Assembly: GCF_964063345.1 (NCBI RefSeq)
Contig: NZ_OZ061318.1
Location: 3,596,001 to 3,660,000 of the forward strand
DNA from: Pseudomonas lini
GTDB lineage: Bacteria > Pseudomonadota > Gammaproteobacteria > Pseudomonadales > Pseudomonadaceae
DNA: 64,000 bases
Direction of reading: 5' to 3'
Shown here: piece by piece, positions 17,501-25,678 of the stretch
Numbering within the stretch: the stretch's first letter is position 1
Layout: every line of letters starts with the position of its first letter
Program-made: the position numbers and the translations under genes
Notes under the pieces: model-generated
What the model saw: only the letters and a program-made list of their open reading frames with translations
The model's database searches: none
What the model was told of the DNA's origin: nothing

Positions 17501-17589
17501 CAAACTTGAACGAAGTTAGAAGAAGGGCGGGACGGTGGAAAGGCCAGTTCAAGTGCAGAGCCTGTGGCGAAGAAATTTGAGCGACGAGA

Positions 17590-17695
17590 ATCCTGTGGGA
17601 GCGTGGCTTGCCCGCGAAGAATGCACCGCGGTTTTTCAGGTATTGCGCGTCATCGTTCTTCGCGGGCAAGCCACGCTCCCATAGGTTCTGCGCCT
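17590..17695. repeat. REPIN, near-identical to an inverted copy at 56752-56856
   Basis: REP cores with GTGGGAGCGTGGCTTGCCCG flank a 38-base middle. The whole element plus the adjoining GGTTCTGCGCC matches, in reverse complement, the element near 56752 with only three mismatches over about 106 bases. It lies between ntrB and the DUF4124 gene. Confidence 0.92.
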
Positions 17696-17708
17696 TAACT
17701 GACCGGCA

Positions 17709-18320
17709 TCAGCGCCAGAAGAAGCTTTTTTCTTCTTCGGGTTTGTCTTTGAGGGGGCATTCCGGCCGTTGACCGTAGTCGGTAAGGACGCAGGGATTGA
17801 CCTGGCGTTTCTGCGCGAGGGAAATACGCTGCATGTGGAACGGTTGATTGGCCGTGCGCTCGACGGTACGGCCCTGTTCGTCGAGGATTTCCACCGACAG
17901 GTGATGGCTGCCACGGTCGATGTTGCTCAGGGCGAACACCGGGCTCGGGCCTGGCTCGGCGGTGGGCTTGCCATCCAGCAGCAAACGGTAGTGATGACCC
18001 TGTTGCAGGCCGGGTTCGCTGGTAACGCTGACGATCAATTCACCGGCAGTACTACGGATCGTGGCATCCGGGTCCGGCACCAGCACACGAAGCATGTCGT
18101 AATGAAACAGGGGCTTGGCCTGGTTTTTCGCGGACGTCATGGGCGCGGCGCCGCTCGGGTTGGCCGACATTCGATTGCTGGTCGCCAGTGGCACACGCTT
18201 GGCGTTACGGGTGCCCGGCTGATCGGTGAAAACCCGATTGCCCTGGGCGTCGATGTAGGTGAAAACCTCGGCCATTGCCGGCAGGCTGATCAGGCAGGCG
18301 ACCAACAGCCAGAACCTCAA
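17709..18320 (-). CDS. DUF4124 domain-containing exported protein (first of a pair)
   Basis: A 203-residue protein with signal peptide MRFWLLVACLISLPAMA and an N-terminal DUF4124 segment (EVFTYIDAQGNRVFTDQPG), then an Ig-like beta region that ends in a cysteine-containing PCVLTDYGQRPECPLKD stretch and a lysine/glutamate tail. The function of DUF4124 is unknown. It overlaps the next upstream gene by four bases and is paralogous to it in layout, suggesting tandem duplication. Situated between glnA and ntrB on the same strand. Confidence 0.9.
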   Translation of the reverse strand: MRFWLLVACLISLPAMAEVFTYIDAQGNRVFTDQPGTRNAKRVPLATSNRMSANPSGAAPMTSAKNQAKPLFHYDMLRVLVPDPDATIRSTAGELIVSVTSEPGLQQGHHYRLLLDGKPTAEPGPSPVFALSNIDRGSHHLSVEILDEQGRTVERTANQPFHMQRISLAQKRQVNPCVLTDYGQRPECPLKDKPEEEKSFFWR

Positions 18321-18832
18321 GGCTTATGCACCCGTTGTACGGTGAAAGTCACGGTGGAGCTCTGTTGCACGACGTTTTGCCCATCGATGACCTGAACCGC
18401 GAGGCGGTGTTCGCCTCGATCGATGTTCACCAGTTGCAGAATCGGGACGTTGCTCGGTTGGCCGTAGGGTTGATCGTCCAGGAACAACCTCAAACGATGA
18501 GAGCCTTGCAGGCGCGGTTGGATCAATACACCGACAGTGAACGTGCCGTTGTTGGCGCGCAGGGCTTCTTCAGTGGGCAGACCGGTCAGCTCCAGCACCT
18601 GATAGGCGCTGTTGGGCTGTTCACTGCTGCTGGATTGCGCGGGCGCAACAGGCTCGCTCGGCGGTTGAATCTCGACGCTGTTGAGCGGTGGCAACTCCAC
18701 GGGTTGAGCTTTTACGCCATAGGGCGGTTGATTGCTGTACGCGGTGTTGCCGTTGGCGTCGGTGTATTTGTAGATCTGCGCGGCGGCGGGCAGGGCGATC
18801 AGCACAAGCAGGCATAACAACAATGAGCGCAT
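18317..18832 (-). CDS. DUF4124 domain-containing exported protein (second of a pair)
   Basis: A 171-residue protein: signal peptide MRSLLLCLLVLIALPAAA, DUF4124 segment (QIYKYTDANGNTAYSNQPP), a proline/serine-rich linker, then a beta domain (TFTVGVLIQPRLQGSHRLRL, LVNIDRGEHRLAVQVIDGQ) that shares the NIDRG-HxL motif with its neighbour. The start at 18832 puts the signal peptide first; the ATG at 18859 would add nine polar residues before it. Its stop overlaps the following gene start (ATGA), so the pair is probably translated together. Confidence 0.9.
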   Translation of the reverse strand: MRSLLLCLLVLIALPAAAQIYKYTDANGNTAYSNQPPYGVKAQPVELPPLNSVEIQPPSEPVAPAQSSSSEQPNSAYQVLELTGLPTEEALRANNGTFTVGVLIQPRLQGSHRLRLFLDDQPYGQPSNVPILQLVNIDRGEHRLAVQVIDGQNVVQQSSTVTFTVQRVHKP

Positions 18833-18933
18833 TGCAGGCTTCCATTGGCCGTTGGGCAAGTGTCCGGCCCTGTTCCGTTCATGGCGACTAAGCGCTGAGC
18901 ATAGAGCACTTCAGCGCACGCCGGCAGACCAAC

Positions 18934-19482
18934 TCAGCGGCTGGCGCTGCACAACTCGGCGGTGGCGCGTACCTGGGCAAGCTTTCGCAGTGACGCTTGG
19001 GTATTGGTTTTATTGGCCTTGGCCAGCCAGGACGGGCACTGCGGGTCGTTGCGATAAGGGCCGAAATCAGCCAGTTGTTGCAGCAGGCGTTTTTGTAACT
19101 GATCAAGTTGCGGGCGGATCTGCCCGACGAGATCGGGGCGAGGGTCGTTGGGCGCCTTGCCTTGCGCATGCCAGTCAGACAGGTGCGCGTATTGCACCAG
19201 TTTGTTGGCCTCGATCTGCGCCGAGAAGAACTGTTCGACGGCTTCGTTGCTCAATTTATAGGTCGGTGCCAGGGCGACGGCGCCGGCAATGACTTCGCGC
19301 TCGCGCTGCCGGTCCTCGACCGGTTTGCCGCTGTCCCATTTGCTCAGCGCGACCTGATCGGCAATTGCCAGGCGTTCTTCGATGGTGCCAAGCAGCGGGG
19401 CGAGGGCAGCAGGTGCCGGGCTGGCAAAAGCGTTGTTGGCCAGCAGGGCGGTGAACAGGGCAAGGCATGGGCGTAGGCGCAT
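18934..19482 (-). CDS. Secreted (periplasmic) chorismate mutase, AroQ-gamma type
   Basis: A 182-residue protein with signal peptide MRLRPCLALFTALLANNAFA and a single all-helical AroQ-gamma domain. The catalytic arginine/lysine-bearing helix reads IEERLAIADQVALSKWDSGKP, followed by DRQREREVIAGA and the EQFFSAQIEANKLVQY helix. The conserved late cysteines (QCPSW and ATAELCSAS) suit a periplasmic disulfide. It converts chorismate to prephenate outside the cytosol; in P. aeruginosa such an enzyme joins the periplasmic cyclohexadienyl dehydratase route. Between glnA and the DUF4124 pair, same strand. Confidence 0.9.
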   Translation of the reverse strand: MRLRPCLALFTALLANNAFASPAPAALAPLLGTIEERLAIADQVALSKWDSGKPVEDRQREREVIAGAVALAPTYKLSNEAVEQFFSAQIEANKLVQYAHLSDWHAQGKAPNDPRPDLVGQIRPQLDQLQKRLLQQLADFGPYRNDPQCPSWLAKANKTNTQASLRKLAQVRATAELCSASR

Positions 19483-19554
19483 GAGGCATCTCGGCTTTAT
19501 CGGATGAAGGCCATGATGCACGCAACCGGGCGTCCGATGACAGGCGGTCGCCCA

Positions 19555-19580
19555 TAAAAAAGGCCTCCCGAAGGAGGCCT
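19555..19580 (-). terminator. Intrinsic terminator of glnA
   Basis: The stem AGGCCTCC / GGAGGCCT with a TTCG tetraloop (minus strand) is followed directly by six T residues. It lies 37 bases after the glnA stop. Confidence 0.88.
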
Positions 19581-19616
19581 CTCTTTTGTCACGCCGCGTA
19601 GCGCGGCGCTACCGGA

Positions 19617-21023
19617 TCAGCAGCTGTAGTACAGCTCATATTCCAGTGGGTGTACGAAGGTACGAACCTTGATTTCTTCTTCGCTTTTCAGAGCGATGTA
19701 AGCGTCGATGAAATCGTCGCTGAAAACGCCGCCTTTGGTCAGGAACGCACGACCTTTGTCCAGCTCTTCCAGGGCTTCTTTCAGGCTGCCGCAAACTTGT
19801 GGGATCTCTTTCGCCTCTTCAGGCGGCAGGTCGTACAGGTTTTTGTCAGCTGCGTCGCCTGGGTGGATCTTGTTCTGGATGCCGTCCAGGCCAGCCATCA
19901 ACAGTGCAGCGAAGCCCAGGTACGGGTTAGCTGCTGGATCCGGGAAGCGAGCTTCGATACGGCGAGCACGAGGGCTGGACACGTAAGGAATACGGATCGA
20001 AGCCGAACGGTTACGAGCCGAGTAAGCCAGCATCACTGGAGCTTCGAAACCTGGGACCAGACGCTTGTAGGAGTTGGTCGACGGGTTGGTGAAGCCGTTC
20101 AGAGCCTTACCGTGCTTGATGATGCCGCCGATGAAGTACAGAGCGGTATCGGACAGGCCGGCATAGCCTTCGCCAGCGAAGGTGTTCTTGCCATCTTTAG
20201 CGATGGACAGGTGAACGTGCATACCCGAACCGTTGTCGCCGTACAGAGGCTTAGGCATGAAGGTCGCGGTGCGGCCGTATGCGTCAGCAACGTTGTGTAC
20301 GCAGTACTTCAGGGTTTGAACTTCGTCAGCCTTGGCAACCAGGGTGTTGAACTTCACGCCGATTTCGTTCTGACCGGCAGTCGCCACTTCGTGGTGGTGA
20401 ACTTCGATGACCAGGCCCATTTCTTCCATGGCGTTGCACATGGAGGTACGGATTTCGTGGTCGTGGTCGAACGGCGGAACAGGGAAGTAGCCGCCTTTGA
20501 CGCCTGGACGGTGGCCTTTGTTGCCGCCTTCCACGTCCTGGTCGGACATCCACGAACCTTGTTCGGAGAAGATTTTGAACATCGAACCTGAGATGTCGGA
20601 CTTGAACTTCACTTCGTCGAAGATGAAGAATTCAGGCTCTGGACCCACGAATACGGTGTCGCCGATACCAGTCGACTTCAGGTATTCCTCGGCACGCTTG
20701 GCGATCGCACGTGGGTCACGGTCGTAGCCTTGCATGGTCGAAGGCTCGATCACGTCGCAAACCAGGATCAGGGTCGGCTCTTCGGTGAACGGGTCGAGAA
20801 CGGCAGTGCTGTCGTCCGGCATCAGGATCATGTCGGAAGCTTCGATGCCTTTCCAGCCAGCGATGGAGGAACCGTCGAACATTTTGCCTTCTTCGAAGAA
20901 AGCTTCATCCAGCCCATCGCGAGCCGGCATGGTCACGTGGTGCTGAGTGCCTTTGGTGTCCGTGAAGCGCAGATCAATCCACTTGACGTCATGATCTTTG
21001 ATGAGTTGAACCGACTTCGACAT
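19617..21023 (-). CDS. glnA: Glutamine synthetase type I
   Basis: Makes glutamine from glutamate, ammonia and ATP; forms a dodecamer in the cytosol. The 468-residue length matches enterobacterial GlnA. Signature motifs are present: [37 protein letters not shown], and the adenylylation-site tyrosine in [10 protein letters not shown] (near residue 397). So activity is likely controlled by GlnE adenylylation. Transcribed from a sigma-54 promoter at 21122-21138, with NtrC sites upstream. GGAGGAC just before the ATG is a strong ribosome site. Confidence 0.99.
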   Translation of the reverse strand: MSKSVQLIKDHDVKWIDLRFTDTKGTQHHVTMPARDGLDEAFFEEGKMFDGSSIAGWKGIEASDMILMPDDSTAVLDPFTEEPTLILVCDVIEPSTMQGYDRDPRAIAKRAEEYLKSTGIGDTVFVGPEPEFFIFDEVKFKSDISGSMFKIFSEQGSWMSDQDVEGGNKGHRPGVKGGYFPVPPFDHDHEIRTSMCNAMEEMGLVIEVHHHEVATAGQNEIGVKFNTLVAKADEVQTLKYCVHNVADAYGRTATFMPKPLYGDNGSGMHVHLSIAKDGKNTFAGEGYAGLSDTALYFIGGIIKHGKALNGFTNPSTNSYKRLVPGFEAPVMLAYSARNRSASIRIPYVSSPRARRIEARFPDPAANPYLGFAALLMAGLDGIQNKIHPGDAADKNLYDLPPEEAKEIPQVCGSLKEALEELDKGRAFLTKGGVFSDDFIDAYIALKSEEEIKVRTFVHPLEYELYYSC

Positions 21024-21121
21024 AGTGTCCTCCGGGTGGCTTCGGGCTTAGTAGTGGATGCCCTTAGAATGTGGGTGATGCCGGCGCGAATACTCTGCCA
21101 TGGCAACCTGCCTCACAAGGG

Positions 21122-21138
21122 AGCAAATTGCATGCCAG
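21122..21138 (-). promoter_or_regulatory. Sigma-54 promoter of glnA
   Basis: On the minus strand CTGGCATGCAATTTGCT fits YTGGCACGN4TTGCW closely with correct spacing. The predicted start is near 21111, giving an 87-base leader. TGCACC at 21182-21187 (complement) and a GCACC-N5-GGGTC palindrome near 21246-21262 are candidate NtrC contacts upstream. Confidence 0.8.
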
Positions 21139-21305
21139 TGCCCCACCATGGGTTTTTTGCCCCAATATCACGCTTATAAAGGTGCAATGCCTCGAAAAGC
21201 GCCAAACCTCGCCCTGTAATGTAGCGTTGAAATCCATAAATGACCCGTTTTGGTGCGTGCAAAACCTTCTGCACATTAACTGGTTAAACCTTGAGCAATT
21301 TCCGC

Positions 21306-21311
21306 TATAAT
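21306..21311 (+). promoter_or_regulatory. Candidate sigma-70 -10 box of thiI
   Basis: A perfect TATAAT ends 42 bases before the thiI ATG. At 17-base spacing the -35 position is GTTAAA, a poor match. Confidence 0.4.
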
Positions 21312-21353
21312 CCGCGCCCCCCTTTTTCGGCTGGCCCAGCGCGCGCTGTTTTC

Positions 21354-22808
21354 ATGAAACTAATCGTAAAAGTCTTTCCCGAGATCACCATCAAGAGCCG
21401 CCCGGTACGGATGCGTTTCATCCGCCAGTTGGCCAAAAACATCCGTACCGTGCTCCGCGATCTGGACCCGGCTGTGGTGGTGAACGGTGTGTGGGACAAT
21501 CTCGAGCTGGAAACCCGCGTCAGCGAGCCGAAAGCCCTGAAGGAGATGACCGAGCGCCTGAGCTGCATGCCGGGCATCGCGCATTTCCTGCAGGTCGATG
21601 AATATCCGTTGGGCGACTTCGACGACATCGTCGCCAAGTGCAAGCAGCATTTCGGTGACGCCCTGGCCGGAAAGATCTTTTCGGTGCGCTGCAAGCGTGC
21701 CGGCAAGCACGAATTCAGCTCCATGGACGTCGAGAAATACGTCGGCAGCCAACTGCGTCGTCAGTGCGGCGCCGCCGGAATCTCGCTCAAAGAGCCTGAA
21801 ATCGAAGTTCGCATCGAAATTCGCGACAAACGGTTGTTCGTGATCCACAGCCAGCACAACAGCATCGGCGGTTATCCGCTGGGTGCCCTGGAACAGACGC
21901 TTGTACTGATGTCCGGTGGCTTCGATTCCACCGTCGCCGCCTACCAGATCATGCGCCGCGGGCTGATGAGCCATTTCTGCTTCTTCAATCTGGGCGGACG
22001 TGCCCACGAACTGGGCGTCATGGAAGTCGCGCACTTCATCTGGAAGAAGTACGGCAGCTCCCAACGCGTGTTATTTGTCAGTGTGCCGTTCGAGGAAGTA
22101 CTGGGAGAAATTCTCGGGAAAGTCGATAACAGTCATATGGGCGTAGTTTTGAAGCGTATGATGTTGCGCGCTGCTTCCCGTATTGCCGATCGGCTGGAGA
22201 TCGAAGCGCTGGTCACCGGCGAAGCGATTTCCCAGGTGTCGAGCCAGACGTTGCCGAACCTGTCCGTGATCGACTGCGTGACCGACAAGCTGGTCTTGCG
22301 TCCACTGATTGCCAGTCACAAGCAGGACATCATCGACCTGGCCAACGAAATCGGTACTGCCGATTTCGCCAAGCACATGCCGGAATACTGCGGGGTCATC
22401 TCGGTGAACCCAAAGACCCACGCCAAGCGTCCACGCGTGGAGCATGAAGAGAAAGAATTCGACATGGCAGTACTTGAGCGTGCGCTCGAGAACGCCAAAC
22501 TGGTGCCGATCGATCGCGTAATCGACGAATTGGGCCAGGATTTGCAGATCGAAGAAGTCAGCGAAGCACTGGCGGGCCAGATCATCATCGACATCCGTCA
22601 CCCGGATGCCGCTGAAGACGAGCCGCTGGAACTTGCTGGCATTGAGGTGCAGACGATGCCGTTTTATGCATTGAACGCTCGTTTCAAGGAACTGGACCCT
22701 ACTCGCCAGTACCTGTTGTATTGCGACAAAGGCGTGATGAGTCGCCTGCATGCCCACCATTTGCTCAGTGAGGGGCATGCCAATGTGCGCGTTTATCGAC
22801 CGAGCTAA
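21354..22808 (+). CDS. thiI: tRNA 4-thiouridine synthase / thiamine sulfur transfer protein
   Basis: A 484-residue protein with N-terminal ferredoxin-like and THUMP domains (about residues 1-165), an adenylating PP-loop domain (SGGFDST near residue 185) and a C-terminal rhodanese domain with the catalytic cysteine Cys457 ([10 protein letters not shown]), matching the E. coli arrangement. It adenylates U8 of tRNA and receives persulfide sulfur from IscS; the rhodanese domain also supports thiazole synthesis. The start at 21354 gives the family-typical [19 protein letters not shown]. Divergent from glnA; followed by typA. Confidence 0.97.
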   Translation: MKLIVKVFPEITIKSRPVRMRFIRQLAKNIRTVLRDLDPAVVVNGVWDNLELETRVSEPKALKEMTERLSCMPGIAHFLQVDEYPLGDFDDIVAKCKQHFGDALAGKIFSVRCKRAGKHEFSSMDVEKYVGSQLRRQCGAAGISLKEPEIEVRIEIRDKRLFVIHSQHNSIGGYPLGALEQTLVLMSGGFDSTVAAYQIMRRGLMSHFCFFNLGGRAHELGVMEVAHFIWKKYGSSQRVLFVSVPFEEVLGEILGKVDNSHMGVVLKRMMLRAASRIADRLEIEALVTGEAISQVSSQTLPNLSVIDCVTDKLVLRPLIASHKQDIIDLANEIGTADFAKHMPEYCGVISVNPKTHAKRPRVEHEEKEFDMAVLERALENAKLVPIDRVIDELGQDLQIEEVSEALAGQIIIDIRHPDAAEDEPLELAGIEVQTMPFYALNARFKELDPTRQYLLYCDKGVMSRLHAHHLLSEGHANVRVYRPS

Positions 22809-22947
22809 GTGCCCGGGGCTGTTTGCCTGTGGCCTGCGTCACCGGCCCCCCGACGCCGCCGTCAAGCTGTAACGGCTTTGCCGGACTCTACTGTAAATCG
22901 CTGCCAAGACTTGTCAGCACACCGAATCCTCTGATCGAGATACACAA

Positions 22948-24768
22948 GTGATCGAAAATCTACGCAACATCGCCATCATTGCTCACGTTGACCATGGTAA
23001 AACCACCCTGGTAGACAAACTCTTGCGTCAATCCGGCACCCTGGAGCGCAACGAGCTCAACGACGAGCGCGTGATGGACTCCAACGACCAGGAGAAAGAG
23101 CGCGGTATTACCATTCTGGCGAAAAACACCGCCATCAACTGGAACGGCTACCACATCAACATCGTGGACACCCCGGGCCACGCCGACTTCGGCGGCGAAG
23201 TTGAACGCGTAATGTCGATGGTTGACTCCGTTCTGCTGCTGGTTGACGCTCAAGACGGCCCTATGCCGCAAACCCGTTTCGTGACCAAGAAGGCTTTCGA
23301 AGCCGGCCTGCGTCCAATCGTGGTCATCAACAAGGTTGACCGTCCAGGCGCGCGTCCGGACTGGGTTCTGGACCAGATCTTCGACCTGTTCGACAACCTC
23401 GGTGCTACCGAAGAACAGCTGGACTTCAAAGTCGTCTACGCCTCGGCCCTGAACGGCATTGCCGGTCTGGAACACACCGACATGGCTGAAGACATGACTC
23501 CGCTGTACCAGTCGATCGTCGACAACGTACCTGCGCCGAAAGTCGACCGTGACGGTCCGTTCCAGATGCAAATCTCCGCTCTGGACTACAACAGCTTCCT
23601 GGGTGTTATCGGCGTTGGCCGTATCGCTCGTGGTCGCATCAAGCCGAACACTCCGGTTGTCGCTATCGACGCCGACGGCAAGAAGCGTAACGGTCGTATC
23701 CTGAAGCTGATGGGTCACCACGGTCTGCACCGCATCGACGTTGAAGAAGCAGCTGCCGGCGACATCGTCTGCATCAGCGGCTTCGACCAGCTGTTCATCT
23801 CCGACACTCTGTGCGACCCACTGAACGTCGAAGCGATGAAGCCGCTGACCGTTGACGAGCCAACCGTTTCCATGACCTTCCAGGTAAACGACTCGCCTTT
23901 CTGCGGTAAAGAAGGCAAGTTCGTCACCAGCCGTAACATCAAGGAACGTCTGGACAAAGAACTGCTCTACAACGTTGCTCTGCGCGTTGAAGAAGGCGAC
24001 ACCGCCGACAAGTTCAAAGTCTCCGGCCGTGGTGAGCTGCACCTCTCGGTACTGATCGAAACCATGCGTCGCGAAGGCTTCGAAATGGGTGTTGGTCGTC
24101 CAGAAGTGATCATCCGCATGGTTGACGGCGTCAAGCACGAACCGTACGAAAACGTGACCATCGACCTGCCGGAAGAATCGCAAGGTTCGATCATGGAACA
24201 GATCGGTATCCGTAAAGGCGACCTGACCAACATGGTTCCGGATGGCAAGGGCCGTGTGCGCCTTGAGTACAACATCCCGGCTCGTGGCTTGATCGGTTTC
24301 CGTAACGAGTTCCTGACCCTAACCTCCGGTGCAGGCATCCTGACCTCGATCTTCGACCGTTACGACGTGATGAAGTCCGGCGACATGTCCGGCCGTCAGA
24401 ACGGCGTGCTGGTTTCGGTTGCTACCGGTAAGGCGCTGACTTACTCGCTGGAAACCCTGCAAGCTCGCGGCAAACTGTTCCTGGGTCACGGTGAAGACGT
24501 GTACGAAGGTCAGATCGTCGGCATCAACAGCCGCGACAACGACCTGGGCGTCAACCCAACCAAAGGCAAGAAGCTCGACAACATGCGTGCTTCGGGTAAA
24601 GACGAAACCATCGCTTTGGTTCCGCCTATCCGCTTCACCCTGGAGCAGGCTCTGGAATTCGTTCAAGAAGACGAATTGTGCGAAGTCACTCCTAAGTCCA
24701 TCCGTCTTCGCAAGAAGATCCTGGGCGAAAGCGAGCGTACTCGCGCTGCCAAGAAAGCTGGCAACTGA
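22948..24768 (+). CDS. typA: Ribosome-associated translational GTPase TypA/BipA
   Basis: A 606-residue EF-G-like GTPase that starts with GTG. G1 AHVDHGKTT (residues 12-20), G2 RGITI, G3 DTPGHADF, G4 NKVD are intact, followed by EF-Tu domain 2-like, EF-G domain III and V-like and the BipA-specific C-terminal domain. It aids ribosome assembly and growth at low temperature or stress in other bacteria. Codon choice is markedly optimised, as expected for a well-expressed gene. A strong terminator follows. Confidence 0.98.
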   Translation: MIENLRNIAIIAHVDHGKTTLVDKLLRQSGTLERNELNDERVMDSNDQEKERGITILAKNTAINWNGYHINIVDTPGHADFGGEVERVMSMVDSVLLLVDAQDGPMPQTRFVTKKAFEAGLRPIVVINKVDRPGARPDWVLDQIFDLFDNLGATEEQLDFKVVYASALNGIAGLEHTDMAEDMTPLYQSIVDNVPAPKVDRDGPFQMQISALDYNSFLGVIGVGRIARGRIKPNTPVVAIDADGKKRNGRILKLMGHHGLHRIDVEEAAAGDIVCISGFDQLFISDTLCDPLNVEAMKPLTVDEPTVSMTFQVNDSPFCGKEGKFVTSRNIKERLDKELLYNVALRVEEGDTADKFKVSGRGELHLSVLIETMRREGFEMGVGRPEVIIRMVDGVKHEPYENVTIDLPEESQGSIMEQIGIRKGDLTNMVPDGKGRVRLEYNIPARGLIGFRNEFLTLTSGAGILTSIFDRYDVMKSGDMSGRQNGVLVSVATGKALTYSLETLQARGKLFLGHGEDVYEGQIVGINSRDNDLGVNPTKGKKLDNMRASGKDETIALVPPIRFTLEQALEFVQEDELCEVTPKSIRLRKKILGESERTRAAKKAGN

Positions 24769-24787
24769 GTTTCGACTTAGTTAGCGC

Positions 24788-24832
24788 TTAAAAAAACGCC
24801 CCCGACCTTGCGGTCGGGGGCGTTTTTGTTTG
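24788..24832 (+). terminator. Intrinsic terminator of typA
   Basis: A 12-bp GC-rich stem ACGCCCCCGACC / GGTCGGGGGCGT with TTGC loop, preceded by A7 and followed by TTTTTGTTTG. The A- and T-runs make it usable in both directions. Confidence 0.93.
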
Positions 24833-24863
24833 TCTGGGGTTTGTGCGGTGTCAGTTCGGGCCC

Positions 24864-24957
24864 CATCGCGGGCAAGCCCGCTCCCACAGGGGGCGGCGCC
24901 GAACACAGATTATGTAAACACCACAAATCACTGTGGGAGCGGGCTTGCCCGCGATGA
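24864..24957. repeat. REPIN (inverted REP pair)
   Basis: ATCGCGGGCAAGCCCGCTCC facing GTGGGAGCGGGCTTGCCCGC, about 45 bases apart, between convergent typA and the YkgJ-family gene. Confidence 0.9.
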
Positions 24958-24984
24958 GGTCCCGTCAGACAACGGGATTCTGGA

Positions 24985-25422
24985 TCAGAACTTGTCCAGC
25001 GTCCGCGGATTGCTCTCGCGCACCACTTCTTTGGGCTTGTACGCGCAATACCCCGGTCGCGGTCCGATCTTCGGGTGGTTGCGGCAGGTGTCCGGACGCT
25101 TATCATAAATAGTGCACAGACGGCTCTTACGATCCAGGTACAGGCAATCGTTGTTGCTCATGCGCTGAAGGGTGAAGATCTCGGACTTCTGGTTATAGCG
25201 CTCGACGATCCCTTCCTTCTGCAAACGCTTGGCGATGTTCTTCGGCGGATCGCCACGCTCGAACTCATCGACGATGCCGATACGGATCAGATCCTTGATC
25301 TTGACCTCGACCGGCAAGGTGCAACAGCTGGACACGCAGGAACCGCACATCGGGGCAGAGTACTTGGCCCAGGTATCGAGGCGATCGATCTCCGCGGCGG
25401 CGATCAGGTTGGGCTTCATCAT
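24985..25422 (-). CDS. YkgJ-family (UPF0153) cysteine cluster protein
   Basis: A 145-residue soluble protein with the CGSCVSSCC cluster at residues 26-34 and later cysteines in DCLYLD, LCTIYDKRPDTCR and GYCAY. The spacing matches the CxxCxxxCC pattern of the YkgJ/UPF0153 family, thought to bind a metal or iron-sulfur centre; function unknown. The first two codons are both ATG (25422 or 25419); neither has a strong ribosome site. Divergent from glgP. Confidence 0.92.
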   Translation of the reverse strand: MMKPNLIAAAEIDRLDTWAKYSAPMCGSCVSSCCTLPVEVKIKDLIRIGIVDEFERGDPPKNIAKRLQKEGIVERYNQKSEIFTLQRMSNNDCLYLDRKSRLCTIYDKRPDTCRNHPKIGPRPGYCAYKPKEVVRESNPRTLDKF

Positions 25423-25530
25423 CGGTTGTTACCAGCGTGTGCATCAGGGCGCGCGATCATACCGGGACTGGTGGATTTTTGAACAACCTTTCGCCAGATT
25501 TTTTCGCATGGCGCAAAATAACCCCTGTGT

Positions 25531-25547
25531 CCGGCACGGCCCCTGCA
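25531..25547 (+). promoter_or_regulatory. Candidate sigma-54 promoter upstream of glgP
   Basis: CCGGCACGGCCCCTGCA aligns to YTGGCACGN4TTGCW with the invariant GG and GC at proper spacing and two mismatches (C for T at -26, C for T at -14). The predicted start near 25558 leaves a 121-base leader before glgP. Sequence-only call; no activator site identified. Confidence 0.42.
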
Positions 25548-25678
25548 TTGTTTCTGGCACGCGACACCGTAATGTCGACCTATCTCGCACTAACGGGAAA
25601 AACTGCCGAACCAGAGTCTCAATGGTCTGTCAGACCGACTAGGCTCAGACAACTTCACGCTCGCTCGAGGTCCTATCG

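Noticed and set aside
17286..17669. Extended N-terminus of NtrB
   Set aside because: The open frame continues 128 codons upstream, but it crosses the sigma-54-like promoter, the NtrC box and part of a REPIN; the family start with a ribosome site is at 17285.
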